This document shows positions 54,707 to 64,000 of a DNA stretch of 64,000 nt, piece by piece; position 1 is the stretch's first letter, and each line of letters opens with the position of its first letter. Where the stretch lies: the NCBI RefSeq assembly GCF_008086165.1, contig NZ_VSKL01000003.1, forward strand, positions 1-64,000, in the 5' to 3' direction. The translations under genes were made by a program, and so were the position numbers. The stretch comes from Algorimicrobium algoritergicola (GTDB taxonomy: Bacteria > Bacteroidota > Bacteroidia > Flavobacteriales > Flavobacteriaceae). Below the pieces are notes generated by a model, which saw only the letters and a program-made list of their open reading frames with translations, searched no databases and was not told where the DNA came from.

Positions 54707-56776
54707 TTATTTCTTATCCAACTTTTTATATAATTGGTTAGATTTTAATTTTTGAATGTATTCGTTTAAATCGAATTTCACTTCACTAGACATAATGTAA
54801 AGACCTATTATGTTTGGAAACGACATGGCTAAAATCATCATATCTGAAAAGTCTAGAACAGCACCTAAACTAACCGATGCTCCAATAACTACAAATACTA
54901 AAAATAACATTTTATAGATAAATTCAATTTTCTTACTCTTACCAAATAAGTATGTCCAAGCTCTCATTCCATAATAAGACCATGATATCATAGTTGAAAA
55001 AGCAAATAAGAATACGGCAACGGCTAACACATAAGGAAACCAAGATATTTGACTACCAAAAGCATCAGATGTTAATTGTGCACCTGCCATACCTTCTACT
55101 TCATGCATACCCGTAAAAATCAATACTAAAGCAGTTAATGTACAAACAACAACCGTATCAATAAATGGCTCTAATAATGCCACAAAACCTTCAGATGGTG
55201 GATTGTTTGTTTTAGCTGTACTGTGTGCAATTGCTGCTGAACCCACACCTGCTTCATTGGAAAATGCTGCACGTTGGAAACCAACTATTAACACACCTAC
55301 AATTCCACCCTTAAGTGCTGAAGGACTAAATGCCCCATCATAAATTGCAGAAAATGCAGGACCAATATTTTGAATATTCATAATAATAACTGCCAATGCT
55401 GCTACTACATATATACTAGCCATTACAGGAACCACTCTACCTGTTACTTTAGCAATACTATTAATACCACCAATAATAACAACACCTACTAAAATTGCTG
55501 TTATAATACCAAAGTAGAATCCGTTACCTTCTAACATAGGAAACTGACCTGCTAATTGCTCAAAAGATTGATTTGCTTGAAACATATTACCACCTCCAAA
55601 AGAAGCACCAACTGCTAAAACAGCAAACATACCTGCAAGTACTTTTCCAAGTCCTTTCATATTACGTTTTTCAAGTCCGTAGCGTAAATAATTCATAGGA
55701 CCTCCAAATACACGACCGTCAGGTAGAATATCACGATATTTTACACCCAAAGTACATTCAACGAACTTGGTTGACATTCCTAACAATCCACAAACAATCA
55801 TCCAGAATGTTGCACCTGCCCCTCCTAAAGAAACGGCTACGGCTACACCTGCAATATTTCCTAAACCAACAGTACCTGAAACGGCTGTTGCCAAAGCTTG
55901 AAAGTGTGTTACTTGTCCTGGCGCATCTGGATCGTCATATTTTCCACGTGCTAAATCAATAGCATGTCCAAATCCACGGATATTTATAAAGCCCATTCTA
56001 ATTGTAAAGAATAACGCTCCCAATACTAACCAAATTACAATAAATGAGATAGGTTTAGTAAGTGGATCTCCATTTGGATGAGTTAAAACTACTGGCTTGT
56101 CATAAGTTACTTGTGCAAAATTATGTGCACCTTGTTCAATTACGTGTTGCGCATTATCTGAATTGAAAATAACTTTTCCTTCAGCAGTTAAATGCTTTAA
56201 TTTTCCTTTTGCTGATGAGTTTACCGTAATATCATTTCCAGAAACATCCTGAATAACAGCAATTGGCTCATCCTTAAGAACATTTTCACCATCACCTTTA
56301 AGCCAAGATTTAAGTGTATATTTATTTTGTATTTCGTTGGTCCAATTTGGAATACCAATTTGTTTGCTATCTGCATATACTACTGGATCGTAAACTCCAA
56401 TTGCTGCAAAAGGATCCCAGAAAAGCACGGAACCTAGAGCGCTAACTGCAGGTGTCATGGTACCATTAAAAACTTCTGTGATTGCTCCCGTTTCTACTGT
56501 ATAAACCGCTGTCTTACTGTTTCCTGCGGCATCTGTAACAACAACTGAATACGGAACGCCTTCCGTAAGCCCAATAGCTCTATTAGAAGTTAATGGTGTA
56601 CTTTGATTACTCCAACGGTAGATGTAAGGCTCTACTCCACCTTTAACTGTAATTGTTACAACACCATCGTTGATTGTGGTTGAAGGGTTTGAAACTTGCC
56701 CTTCTATTTCAAAATTTTGCGCAAACGCTATTATGGGCAGAATTGCAGTAAAAATTGAAAGAAGAATTTTCTTCAT
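54707..56776 (-). CDS. Alanine/glycine:cation symporter with N-terminal SprB-like domain
   Basis: 689 residues, well above the usual 450-550. A signal peptide (ending IIAFAQ) precedes an SprB-like Ig module (about 22-95: [36 protein letters not shown]). A first hydrophobic segment ([14 protein letters not shown]) and a soluble loop follow, then the AGCS core: [40 protein letters not shown] and [15 protein letters not shown], with about ten membrane helices. It imports alanine or glycine with Na+ or H+. The extra module should face the periplasm. Confidence 0.88.
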   Translation of the reverse strand: MKKILLSIFTAILPIIAFAQNFEIEGQVSNPSTTINDGVVTITVKGGVEPYIYRWSNQSTPLTSNRAIGLTEGVPYSVVVTDAAGNSKTAVYTVETGAITEVFNGTMTPAVSALGSVLFWDPFAAIGVYDPVVYADSKQIGIPNWTNEIQNKYTLKSWLKGDGENVLKDEPIAVIQDVSGNDITVNSSAKGKLKHLTAEGKVIFNSDNAQHVIEQGAHNFAQVTYDKPVVLTHPNGDPLTKPISFIVIWLVLGALFFTIRMGFINIRGFGHAIDLARGKYDDPDAPGQVTHFQALATAVSGTVGLGNIAGVAVAVSLGGAGATFWMIVCGLLGMSTKFVECTLGVKYRDILPDGRVFGGPMNYLRYGLEKRNMKGLGKVLAGMFAVLAVGASFGGGNMFQANQSFEQLAGQFPMLEGNGFYFGIITAILVGVVIIGGINSIAKVTGRVVPVMASIYVVAALAVIIMNIQNIGPAFSAIYDGAFSPSALKGGIVGVLIVGFQRAAFSNEAGVGSAAIAHSTAKTNNPPSEGFVALLEPFIDTVVVCTLTALVLIFTGMHEVEGMAGAQLTSDAFGSQISWFPYVLAVAVFLFAFSTMISWSYYGMRAWTYLFGKSKKIEFIYKMLFLVFVVIGASVSLGAVLDFSDMMILAMSFPNIIGLYIMSSEVKFDLNEYIQKLKSNQLYKKLDKK

Positions 56777-56871
56777 AAGATTATTTATTAGTTAGTTTTT
56801 TTAAATTAGTAGGACAAGATGCTAAAAAAAAATGAGTTTTTAAAACATCTGTTGTTAAAAACAAAATTTGA

Positions 56872-57894
56872 TTAAGTGATATTGTAAACTGAATTAAGCT
56901 TCGTAATCTGTTCTGGCCTTCCAAGCACGATAACTTTAGAATTAGGCATTAAGCGTTGTTCGGCTTCTGGATTTATAATATAATCGCCATTTCCGTCTTT
57001 ATATCCTATGACATTGCAACCTGTTTTTTGGCGTAAATCTAAATCGCGAATCGTACGTATTTCCGTTGTATCATAGAATTTACTCACCGCAATTTCCTCA
57101 ATATTAATGTTCGATTTTCCAACTATAGATAGGTTATCAATAAACTCAATTAAATCGGGAACTACCACCAAAGATGCCATGTGATCTCCACCTATTTTAT
57201 CCGGTAAAATAACATTATTGGCACCAGCCAGTTTTAATTTATTGTAAGAAGTATCTTGAGATGCGCGACTAATAATTGTCATGTCTTTATTTATTTGTCG
57301 CGCGGACAAAACCACAAATAAATTATCAGCATCATTAGGCAATGCAGAAATTAACGTAGTGGCTCTATCAATTCCTGCTTGAAAAAGAATCTCGTCTTCA
57401 TTAGCATTACCATGAACAAATGGCACCATTTCACTTTGAAATTTTTCAATAACTTCTTTATTCCGTTCAATTACCACAAAAGGTTTTTTATAGGCCATCA
57501 ATTTATGAGCAGCCTGTTTGCCATTTCTGCCATAGCCACAAATAATAATATGACCTGAAAGATTATCAATCTTTTTTTGCATTTTCTTTTGTTTTAAATC
57601 TTCAAAATTATTTTTACTCAAAATATATTCGGTAATCACACTAATAGCATAACCAACAATAACAACACTAGTAAGAATTAGAAAAATAGTAAATATTTTG
57701 GAGGCATCATCTAAAGGACGGACTTCCCCATAGCCAACCGTTGTAACGGTTATTACCGTCATGTAAAGCGCATCAACCCAACGATAACCCGACATAATCA
57801 TAAACCCTAATACGCCAACTAAAAGCAATAAAAATAAGAGAGCAATGGCTATTATTATTTTAGAGCGAAAAAGATTTAAAACGAAGTTTTTCAT
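56872..57894 (-). CDS. Potassium channel with TrkA-N domain
   Basis: 340 residues. Two membrane helices flank the pore with selectivity filter TVGYGE (about 50-55). A cytoplasmic RCK/TrkA-N Rossmann domain follows (IIICGYGRNGKQAAHKLMAY), then a TrkA-C-like domain. It gates K+ flux in response to nucleotide or ion binding. PspC gene starts 2 bases upstream on the same strand, suggesting a small envelope-stress operon. Confidence 0.88.
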   Translation of the reverse strand: MKNFVLNLFRSKIIIAIALLFLLLLVGVLGFMIMSGYRWVDALYMTVITVTTVGYGEVRPLDDASKIFTIFLILTSVVIVGYAISVITEYILSKNNFEDLKQKKMQKKIDNLSGHIIICGYGRNGKQAAHKLMAYKKPFVVIERNKEVIEKFQSEMVPFVHGNANEDEILFQAGIDRATTLISALPNDADNLFVVLSARQINKDMTIISRASQDTSYNKLKLAGANNVILPDKIGGDHMASLVVVPDLIEFIDNLSIVGKSNINIEEIAVSKFYDTTEIRTIRDLDLRQKTGCNVIGYKDGNGDYIINPEAEQRLMPNSKVIVLGRPEQITKLNSVYNIT

Positions 57895-57896
57895 AA

Positions 57897-58124
57897 TTAT
57901 AAATCAAAAACTGATGAACGTTTTGTGAATAATAAATCTTTTATACGCATCCAAAAGGCGATAAATAAATAGAGCGCAAAACCAAAGCCTAATGTCACAA
58001 ATGTGAGATACATAAATGAGGTTCTTACAACCTTGGCACGTATACCCATACGATCAGCTATACGTTGGCAAACATAATAACCACGCTTTTGAAAATAGAG
58101 TAAGGCGTTATAAAAAAAATTCAT
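57897..58124 (-). CDS. PspC-domain membrane protein
   Basis: 75 residues. CQRIADRMGIRAKVVRTSFM and a membrane helix TLGFGFALYLFIAFWMRI match the PspC fold. PspC-type proteins regulate phage-shock or envelope-stress responses in the inner membrane. Upstream of the channel gene with a 2-base gap. Confidence 0.8.
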   Translation of the reverse strand: MNFFYNALLYFQKRGYYVCQRIADRMGIRAKVVRTSFMYLTFVTLGFGFALYLFIAFWMRIKDLLFTKRSSVFDL

Positions 58125-58140
58125 ACTGCAATGTAATAAT

Positions 58141-59412
58141 TTATTTGCTTATTAAGCGATTTCCAATAGCGCATTGCAAACATTTATTTGGCTTGCAATA
58201 CTGCGTCTTCAACTGTAATAACGCTTGTGAAACACTGGCGTAATTAGGCATTGCTTTCAATTTGTTAAATTTATTTACAATGGTATTATTTTCGGAAGGA
58301 ATTTTTGCCATAAGTTCTAGTAATTCTGAAATTACATCTGTTCCTTGTTTTTTATTGTAAGCAAATTTTAAAGGAACAACCGTATTTATTATTACCAGAT
58401 TAATAAAGTTTTTAGTTAGAATCTTTTTTGATGGTTTAGAAGTAGTTTGAAACGTAAAATGTGTTCGCCAAAATTCTGAACAACCAACTTGAAAAAGTTT
58501 ATGAATTTGCTCAAGCGTTTTACAACCCATTATTTTTGAAAACAATGCGTCGTTTTTAGTATATAAGATTGCTAATTGTGATAAGCGAATGGTTGGAAAA
58601 TTAGGAGGTCGTAATTTAAAAAACTGCGGTTGTGTTACATGACTATTATCAAGTTGAAATTTGTTTTTCAGATACAAATAATGCGTATTCAATTGCAACT
58701 CATAAGGCTCATTACTTTCTGTACTTAATAATCCGGCCTGACCTAAAAATAAGGCTTCCAATTCTTCAGGTTTATTTTGAAGTTTTCTAATTATAGCAAA
58801 ATCTAGTGATTGTGCCATACTTAAAAACGCATCACCATTTATATTAAGACCGAAGTTTTTAGCCAGCATTGCAAACAAAACGGCTTCCCAATTGTTTTTT
58901 GATTTTACTAATAAACTCGTAATTGCAACTGACTTCTGCTCCAAACGTTCTATATACAAACGCTCCAACCAGTTTTGCAATACAAAATCTGGCGTATCAC
59001 TAAATTCACTTTCACAATTTATCCATGTTTGCTTTTTACTAAATAATTGATAATAATTATCAAGCAACTTTTTATCTATATGATTTTTAAGTTCTAAAGC
59101 AGGAATAGCGGTGTTATCTTTTCTGAAAACATCGGTATCATGTTCCCAAACCACATGAAGAATTACGTTTTGATAAGCAGGATCTTTTTCATGATGATGT
59201 ACATACCAATCGCTAGATTTAATATGAATTTCCACATTTCCTGCCCAAAGCTGATCATCAATTTTAAGTTGTGCTGCAAAAAAATCAGGACCAGAAAGCT
59301 GATTGTGCTGCCCAGAATTTACCACAGTAATATGCTGCCCTTGAGTTGTTTTCAAATTCAAAAGCTGAAACTTTTTAAATTGCCATAAATAATGTAAAAA
59401 CGCTTCTTGCAT
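58141..59412 (-). CDS. DUF2851 family protein
   Basis: 423 residues: MQEAFLHYLWQFKKFQLLNL, SGQHNQLSGPDFFAAQLKID, WAGNVEIHIKSSDWYVHHHE, VILHVVWEHD and a C-terminal CKPNKCLQCAIGNRLI with four conserved cysteines. This is the DUF2851 pattern, widespread in Bacteroidota. A nuclease-like core has been suggested for such domains, but I cannot confirm it here. Lies 16 bases upstream of the PspC gene. Confidence 0.85.
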   Translation of the reverse strand: MQEAFLHYLWQFKKFQLLNLKTTQGQHITVVNSGQHNQLSGPDFFAAQLKIDDQLWAGNVEIHIKSSDWYVHHHEKDPAYQNVILHVVWEHDTDVFRKDNTAIPALELKNHIDKKLLDNYYQLFSKKQTWINCESEFSDTPDFVLQNWLERLYIERLEQKSVAITSLLVKSKNNWEAVLFAMLAKNFGLNINGDAFLSMAQSLDFAIIRKLQNKPEELEALFLGQAGLLSTESNEPYELQLNTHYLYLKNKFQLDNSHVTQPQFFKLRPPNFPTIRLSQLAILYTKNDALFSKIMGCKTLEQIHKLFQVGCSEFWRTHFTFQTTSKPSKKILTKNFINLVIINTVVPLKFAYNKKQGTDVISELLELMAKIPSENNTIVNKFNKLKAMPNYASVSQALLQLKTQYCKPNKCLQCAIGNRLISK

Positions 59413-59507
59413 CCTTCTAATTTACATATTTTAAACCAATTATGATACTGTGTTGCGAGTTTCGTATTTTTACAAAAACTATAATTAAGAGGAAACTTAC
59501 TATTTAT

Positions 59508-60041
59508 ATGAAATATCTTGTACTTATAATTGTAATCCTTCTAACACAAACGCCTATGACAATTTATAAATTCAATACAGATAGTAAACAAACCGATTGG
59601 TATATTCTTGATGATGTGGTTATGGGCGGAAAATCAAATGGCTCGTTTAGTATTAATGAAGCTGGGAATGGCCTTTTTAAAGGTGAAATATCATTAGAAA
59701 ATAATGGTGGATTTTCATCTATTAGACATGACTGCGATGTAAAAAAAATCGAAGGTTTTACACATTTTAGAATTCGAATTAAAGGTGATGGTAATCCCTA
59801 TCAATTCCGTGTAAAATCGGATAAAAATAACAGACATAGTTATGCAGCAACGTTTCAAACCTCTGGAAATTGGGAAACCATAGATATGGCTTTTTCTAAT
59901 ATGCCTGCTGTTTTTCGTGGTCGAAATTTGGACATGCCGAATTTCTCTGGTAAAAACATTGAAGAAATTGGTTTTTTAATCGGTACTAAAAAACCGCAGA
60001 AATTCCAATTAGAAATTGAAAGTATTGTTTTAGTAAATTAA
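59508..60041 (+). CDS. CIA30-like NADH:ubiquinone oxidoreductase assembly domain protein
   Basis: 177 residues from ATG 59508, which begins a short hydrophobic leader (MKYLVLIIVILLTQTPM); longer in-frame upstream codons give no leader. The body matches CIA30: WYILDDVVMGGKSNGSFSIN, GGFSSIRHD, IRIKGDGNPYQFRVKSD and MPNFSGKNIEEIGFLI. The galactose-binding-like fold assists complex I assembly in eukaryotes; bacterial members are uncharacterised. Divergent from the DUF2851 gene. Confidence 0.85.
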   Translation: MKYLVLIIVILLTQTPMTIYKFNTDSKQTDWYILDDVVMGGKSNGSFSINEAGNGLFKGEISLENNGGFSSIRHDCDVKKIEGFTHFRIRIKGDGNPYQFRVKSDKNNRHSYAATFQTSGNWETIDMAFSNMPAVFRGRNLDMPNFSGKNIEEIGFLIGTKKPQKFQLEIESIVLVN

Positions 60042-60075
60042 ATTTTCATCTGAACTTTTTAGTATCTTCGAATTC

Positions 60076-60855
60076 ATGAATAAAATAGAAATCCGACACG
60101 TAGATGTTGTACAATATATCAATCCATTGCGCGAAGGCGGTTCGCTTCCAGCTATAGTAAAAGCGGACGATGGCTTCCTGTATGTGTTAAAGTTTAGAGG
60201 TGCTGGTCAAGGAAAAAAAGCATTAATAGCCGAATTTATTGGTGGCGAAATTGCACGCGCTATCGGTTTGCATGTTCCTGAATTAGTGTTCATGAATCTA
60301 GACGACTCCTTCAGTAAAACCGAACCTGATGAGGAAATTCAAGATTTACTCAAATTTAGTGTGGGTTTAAATCTCGGACTTCATTACCTATCTAGTGCTA
60401 TTACTTTTGATCCATTAGTATCCACCATTGATTCTATGACGGCTTCCAAAATAGTTTTAATGGATAGCATAATTAGTAATATTGACCGAACCGCTAAAAA
60501 CACCAACCTCTTAAGTTGGAATAAAGAATTATGGGTTATTGATAATGGTGCTAGTTTTTATTTTCACCACAATTGGCAAACATGGGAAAACCATTTAACG
60601 AGAACATTTCCACTTATTAAAGATCATGTACTTTTGGAGTTTGCCAAAAATTTAAACGAAGCTTCTAGTCACATTACAACACGCCTCAACACAGATAAAA
60701 TTGAAGAAATTATTTCATTAATTCCAGAAGATTGGCTTGAGAGTGAATCAGATGCGTTTTCTCCAAACGACATGAGAGCAGCTTATACAAGCTATTTAAA
60801 AGCCAAACTTGCCATGATTGATCAATTAGTTAAAGAAGCTGAAGATGCCAGATAA
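60076..60855 (+). CDS. HipA-like kinase-fold protein
   Basis: 259 residues. VKADDGFLYVLKFRGAGQGK (about 27-46) is the nucleotide-binding lobe; DSIISNIDRTAKNTNLLSWN (about 136-155) holds the catalytic Asp-Asn block; LWVIDNGASFYFHHNW is the metal-binding motif. These fit the HipA-like kinase domain (PF20613 type). Its stop overlaps the start of the DUF3037 gene by 11 bases, so the two are coupled. A two-gene regulatory or toxin-antitoxin-like unit is possible. Confidence 0.8.
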   Translation: MNKIEIRHVDVVQYINPLREGGSLPAIVKADDGFLYVLKFRGAGQGKKALIAEFIGGEIARAIGLHVPELVFMNLDDSFSKTEPDEEIQDLLKFSVGLNLGLHYLSSAITFDPLVSTIDSMTASKIVLMDSIISNIDRTAKNTNLLSWNKELWVIDNGASFYFHHNWQTWENHLTRTFPLIKDHVLLEFAKNLNEASSHITTRLNTDKIEEIISLIPEDWLESESDAFSPNDMRAAYTSYLKAKLAMIDQLVKEAEDAR

Positions 60856-61228
60856 CGTTACTTTTGAATATGCCATTATAAGATTGGTTCCTAAAGTTGA
60901 ACGGGAGGAGTTCTTTAATATAGGTGTGATCCTTTTTTCGAAGCGGAAAAAATTTCTAGGCATGAAGTATTATATAGATCCTAAAAAACTAGTCGCATAT
61001 TCAAGCGACATAGATAAAGCTGAAATTGAGCGTTATTTAAAAGCCTGGGAATCTGTTTGCCAAGGTAATCCTTCAGGAGGCGTTATTGAAAAAATGGAAG
61101 TTTCTGATAGATTCCGATGGTTAGCAGCTTCAAAAAGCACCATTCTTCAATGTTCAAAAACGCATTCAGGACTCTGTACAAATCCAAAAGAGACCTTGGA
61201 AGGCCTCTTTGAATCGTTTGTATTGTAA
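60845..61228 (+). CDS. DUF3037 protein
   Basis: 127 residues: TFEYAIIRLVPKVEREEFFN, GVILFSKRKKFLGMKYYIDP and SKSTILQCSKTHSGLCTNPK match DUF3037. It is nearly always next to a HipA-like kinase gene, as here (11-base overlap). Function unknown; it may be a partner or substrate of the kinase. Confidence 0.82.
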   Translation: MPDNVTFEYAIIRLVPKVEREEFFNIGVILFSKRKKFLGMKYYIDPKKLVAYSSDIDKAEIERYLKAWESVCQGNPSGGVIEKMEVSDRFRWLAASKSTILQCSKTHSGLCTNPKETLEGLFESFVL

Positions 61229-61243
61229 TAATTTGGTTATTGC

Positions 61244-62224
61244 TTATTCAACATAACCCATTTTCTCCATCCATTCGTTGTTAAACATTTTTCCAACATA
61301 ACGACTTCCGTGATCGTGGAATAAAACGACAACCACATCGTCTTTTGTAAAATGCTCTTTTAGCTGCAACAATCCTTTTATAGCTGCTCCCGCAGAATTG
61401 CCTAAAAACATACCTTCCTCCTTGGCTAATTTCTGTGTATATATAGCTGCATCTTTATCCGTAACTTTGGTAAAACCATCTATAATACTGAAATCCACAT
61501 TTTCGGGTAGAATGTCTTCACCAATACCTTCGGTTACATATGGATAAATTTCTTTCTCGTCAAAAATTCCTGTTTCATGGTATTTTTTAAAGACACTTCC
61601 ATACGTATCAATTCCCCAAATTTTCACATTCGGGTTTTGCTCTTTTAAATACTTACCAACGCCAGAAATAGTTCCGCCTGTTCCAACACCAACTACAAAA
61701 TGCGTGATTTTTCCATCGGTTTGTTTCCAAATTTCTGGACCTGTACTTTGGTAATGTGCTTTGGCATTACTTGGGTTATCATATTGATTAACATACCACG
61801 AATTTGGCGTTTCTGCACCCAATCGTTTGGAAACAGAATAGTAACTTCTTGGGTCATCTGGCTCCACATCGGTTGGACACACAACTACTTCTGCTCCAAC
61901 AGCACGAAGAATATCCATTTTTTCTTTAGACTGCTTATCTGAAATTACAAAAATACATTTGTAACCTTTTACAATAGCAGCTAAAGCTAATCCCATGCCT
62001 GTGTTTCCTGACGTTCCTTCAATAATAGTTCCGCCTGGTTTTAAACGTCCATCTGCTTCCGCATCCTCAATCATGGTTAATGCCATACGGTCTTTAACGG
62101 AGTTTCCTGGATTAAAAGTTTCGTATTTTGATAGTACCAAACAAGGTAAATCTGCTGTTAATTTATTTAATTTTACCATGGGTGTATTACCGATGGTTCC
62201 TAGTATATTTTCTGCGTAATCCAT
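61244..62224 (-). CDS. PLP-dependent cysteine synthase/cystathionine beta-synthase-like enzyme
   Basis: 326 residues from ATG 62224 (upstream codons are not conserved in the family). PLP lysine in NPGNSVKDRMA, phosphate-binding SGNTGMGLA (about 70-78), GVGTGGTISGVG and NSAGAA are all present. Fold type II; it makes cysteine from O-acetylserine or cystathionine from homocysteine and serine. No CBS domain pair follows, and the SVKDRMA and EPDDPRSYY forms lean towards the CBS-like branch. Confidence 0.88.
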   Translation of the reverse strand: MDYAENILGTIGNTPMVKLNKLTADLPCLVLSKYETFNPGNSVKDRMALTMIEDAEADGRLKPGGTIIEGTSGNTGMGLALAAIVKGYKCIFVISDKQSKEKMDILRAVGAEVVVCPTDVEPDDPRSYYSVSKRLGAETPNSWYVNQYDNPSNAKAHYQSTGPEIWKQTDGKITHFVVGVGTGGTISGVGKYLKEQNPNVKIWGIDTYGSVFKKYHETGIFDEKEIYPYVTEGIGEDILPENVDFSIIDGFTKVTDKDAAIYTQKLAKEEGMFLGNSAGAAIKGLLQLKEHFTKDDVVVVLFHDHGSRYVGKMFNNEWMEKMGYVE

Positions 62225-62469
62225 ATATGTGTTTTTAAGATAATCGTTCTTATTAAACAATAGCGAGTACCTTTTTAAATGTGTTCTTAAATTAGAATTG
62301 CAAAGGTATGATTTTGATAGGAAAGCACGAAAGGTTTTTTGATTGGGAGTTTTTGCATGGAGATTTGTGAAGAAACGTGGAGATTCACGGAGGGATTTTG
62401 CTCATATTATTTAATGGTAACCTGATAAACTGTGACTATGACTGATTACTGCAAACTGTAAACTGAACG
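62225..62469. other. Intergenic region without features
   Basis: Between two minus-strand genes. It contains a G-rich stretch with GGAGATTTGTG and GGAGATTCACG similar words, but no clear gene, hairpin or promoter. Confidence 0.4.
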
Positions 62470-63705
62470 TTACTCAAAACGAATAGCTTTAACTGGCGAA
62501 ATTTTTGTGATGATATAAGAAGGAATCAACAACATTAGTAAACACAGAATAAACGTCCCAATATTTAAAGCGGCAATATAGGTGATACTTAAGTAAACAG
62601 GTGCTTCACTTACATAGTACACATTAGGGTCTAACGGGAAAATTTTAAAATATTTTTGCGCCAATAGAATGCCCAAACCAATGAGGTTTCCCCAAATTAA
62701 TCCTAAAACAATTAAATAGGATGCGTTGTACAAGAATATTTTTCGGATGGTCCAGTTATTACTTCCCAACGCTTTCAAAATACCAATCATTTGCGTGCGC
62801 TCTAAAATTAAAACGAGTAATGCGGTAACCATATTAAACCCAGCGACCAGAACCATTATACCAATGATGCCATAAATGTTTTTTACGAAAATACTAATCC
62901 ACTCAAAAATAGAATCGAATTTTTTCTCGACCGTAATGGTATTAAATTCAGGTGGTGTGTTTTGATAGACTTGCTCGCGAATAGCATCTAATTGCGAATA
63001 ATCGTCCACAAAAAGCTCAAAATGACCAACTTGATTTTTTTCCCATTTATTAATACGTTGCAAATGTTTGATATGCGAAATGAGATAGGTTTTATCAAAT
63101 TCCTGAAATCCTGAATTATAAATACCCACAATTTCATAAGGAATAATGCGTGGTTGTTTGTTGTAATCGTTATTTACAAAATAGGTTTGAATAGTATCAC
63201 CAACCGTTAGATGTAACCGATTGGCTGTGAATTCAGAGATTAAAACGTCCTGACTATACGCATCTGTATATTTTGGAAGTTTCCCATTAACTAAATATTC
63301 TTGGAAATAATCCCATTTATAATCTGTGCCAACACCTTTTACAATTATAGCTTCAAAATCAGTTTCCGTTCTAATAATTCCAAATTTTGTTGCCACACCT
63401 TGGATATGCTCTACACCTTTGACCGTGTTGAATTTAGGATAAAAATCTTGATCTAATGAAAGTGCCCCATCACTCTCTTGCGAATTATTATTGCCAAACT
63501 TGGAAATCATCAAGTCTCCATTAAAAGCGACTACTTTTTCACGTATTTTTTGTTGAAGCCCAATTCCAGTAGCAATGGAAATCATCATTACAATAATACC
63601 AATAGCAATTGCCGCGATACCAATTTTTATTATTGGTGCCGAAACGCTACTTTTATACGCTTTACTATCAATAATGCGTTTAGCTATAAAATATTCGAAA
63701 TTCAA
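62470..63705 (-). CDS. LolC/LolE-type ABC transporter permease
   Basis: 411 residues from TTG 63705 (MNFEYFIAKRIIDSKAYKSS is the usual family start). One N-terminal helix, a large periplasmic MacB-like domain (about 45-250) and three C-terminal helices in an FtsX fold (IMVLVAGFNMVTALLVLILE; SPVKAIRFE end) are clear. It belongs to the lipoprotein-releasing or MacB permease group; the ATPase is not in view. No ATG exists near the start, and the divergent gene begins on the adjacent base. Confidence 0.85.
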   Translation of the reverse strand: MNFEYFIAKRIIDSKAYKSSVSAPIIKIGIAAIAIGIIVMMISIATGIGLQQKIREKVVAFNGDLMISKFGNNNSQESDGALSLDQDFYPKFNTVKGVEHIQGVATKFGIIRTETDFEAIIVKGVGTDYKWDYFQEYLVNGKLPKYTDAYSQDVLISEFTANRLHLTVGDTIQTYFVNNDYNKQPRIIPYEIVGIYNSGFQEFDKTYLISHIKHLQRINKWEKNQVGHFELFVDDYSQLDAIREQVYQNTPPEFNTITVEKKFDSIFEWISIFVKNIYGIIGIMVLVAGFNMVTALLVLILERTQMIGILKALGSNNWTIRKIFLYNASYLIVLGLIWGNLIGLGILLAQKYFKIFPLDPNVYYVSEAPVYLSITYIAALNIGTFILCLLMLLIPSYIITKISPVKAIRFE

Positions 63706-64000
63706 ATGATGCAATTACTTTTAAACAGATTCAAAAATACAGTTTTATTATTTGTTATGGTACTGATTTCTTGCGGAAACTTTTCACAAACGGAATCGGC
63801 TGAAAAAGCAAATACCCTTCAGAAAACAGCACATTCTAAACCTGAAACAAAAAAAGATTTAGTTGTTGGTGCTAACCAAACAGATGCCTATTTACCCATA
63901 TTAAAAGGTAAGCGAATTGGTATTGTTGCCAATCAGACTTCTGTTATATTTAAAAACTCGGGACATACAGATTATACACATTTAGTCGATTCGTTAGTCG
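63706..64000 (+). CDS. NamZ-like exo-beta-N-acetylmuramidase (DUF1343), N-terminal part
   Basis: Partial, cut by the right edge; about 98 codons. A lipoprotein signal (TVLLFVMVLISC, Cys near residue 24) is followed by a linker and VVGANQTDAYLPILKGKRIG, IVANQTSV and HLVDSLV, the start of DUF1343. The family removes terminal MurNAc residues from peptidoglycan fragments in cell-wall recycling. Either of two adjacent ATGs (63706, 63709) may be used. Confidence 0.85.
   Translation, partial: MMQLLLNRFKNTVLLFVMVLISCGNFSQTESAEKANTLQKTAHSKPETKKDLVVGANQTDAYLPILKGKRIGIVANQTSVIFKNSGHTDYTHLVDSLV

Overview
The window is a chromosomal segment from a member of the Bacteroidota, most likely a marine Flavobacteriaceae relative. 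The evidence is A+T-rich DNA, -7 promoter boxes of the TAnnTTTG type, almost no Shine-Dalgarno sequences (a striking exception is rpsU), a type IX secretion (T9SS) sorting domain, PorT-like beta-barrels and an SprB-like repeat. I could not compute base composition or search databases; family names come from motifs read by eye.

Region 1 (1-6433) is accessory DNA and the most unusual part. It looks like an integron-style cassette array. Two complete single-gene cassettes (HEAT-repeat protein, serine hydrolase) each carry a matched inverted pair of core sites (GTTAGGGCAC/GTGCCCTAAC; GTTACCCACAGTTA/TAACTGTGGGTAAC). Roughly 125-145-nt imperfect hairpins resembling attC sites separate them. A DUF6933 gene lies in a third, less clean cassette. 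Three copies of one IS110-family element (one cut by the window edge, one full length, one truncated) sit at the same position of three of these hairpins, each beside an AG core dinucleotide. The element's upstream non-coding end folds on paper into two internal-loop stems, as in a bridge RNA, and the loop strands match the target hairpin and the element's own ends. No integrase is visible.

Region 2 (6434-30708) holds mostly envelope and hypothetical genes: a TPR-CHAT protease-like protein with a downstream cluster of unknowns, a 1415-residue T9SS adhesin with seven approximately 150-residue repeats, an RhlE-type helicase, VanX-like dipeptidase, AlkB-like dioxygenase, two alpha/beta-hydrolase paralogues (one without its nucleophile serine), an SPFH operon, a DUF819 membrane protein and beta-barrel proteins.

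Region 3 (30939-51003) is core information processing, mostly on the minus strand. It contains idi-queD-manA, prfC (plus), a DUF3467 gene, and the classical block rpsU, xerC, raiA, tRNA-Thr/Tyr/Gly/Thr, tuf, tRNA-Trp, secE, nusG, rplKAJL, rpoB, rpoC. These genes supply translation elongation, stalk proteins and RNA polymerase together.

Region 4 (51128-64000) is ordinary chromosomal metabolism and envelope function: acyl-CoA dehydrogenase, an AGCS symporter with an added SprB-like domain, a K+ channel with a TrkA-N domain, PspC, DUF2851, a CIA30 protein, a HipA-like kinase/DUF3037 pair, a cysteine-synthase-like enzyme, a LolC/E-type permease, and the start of a NamZ-like (DUF1343) lipoprotein cut by the right edge.
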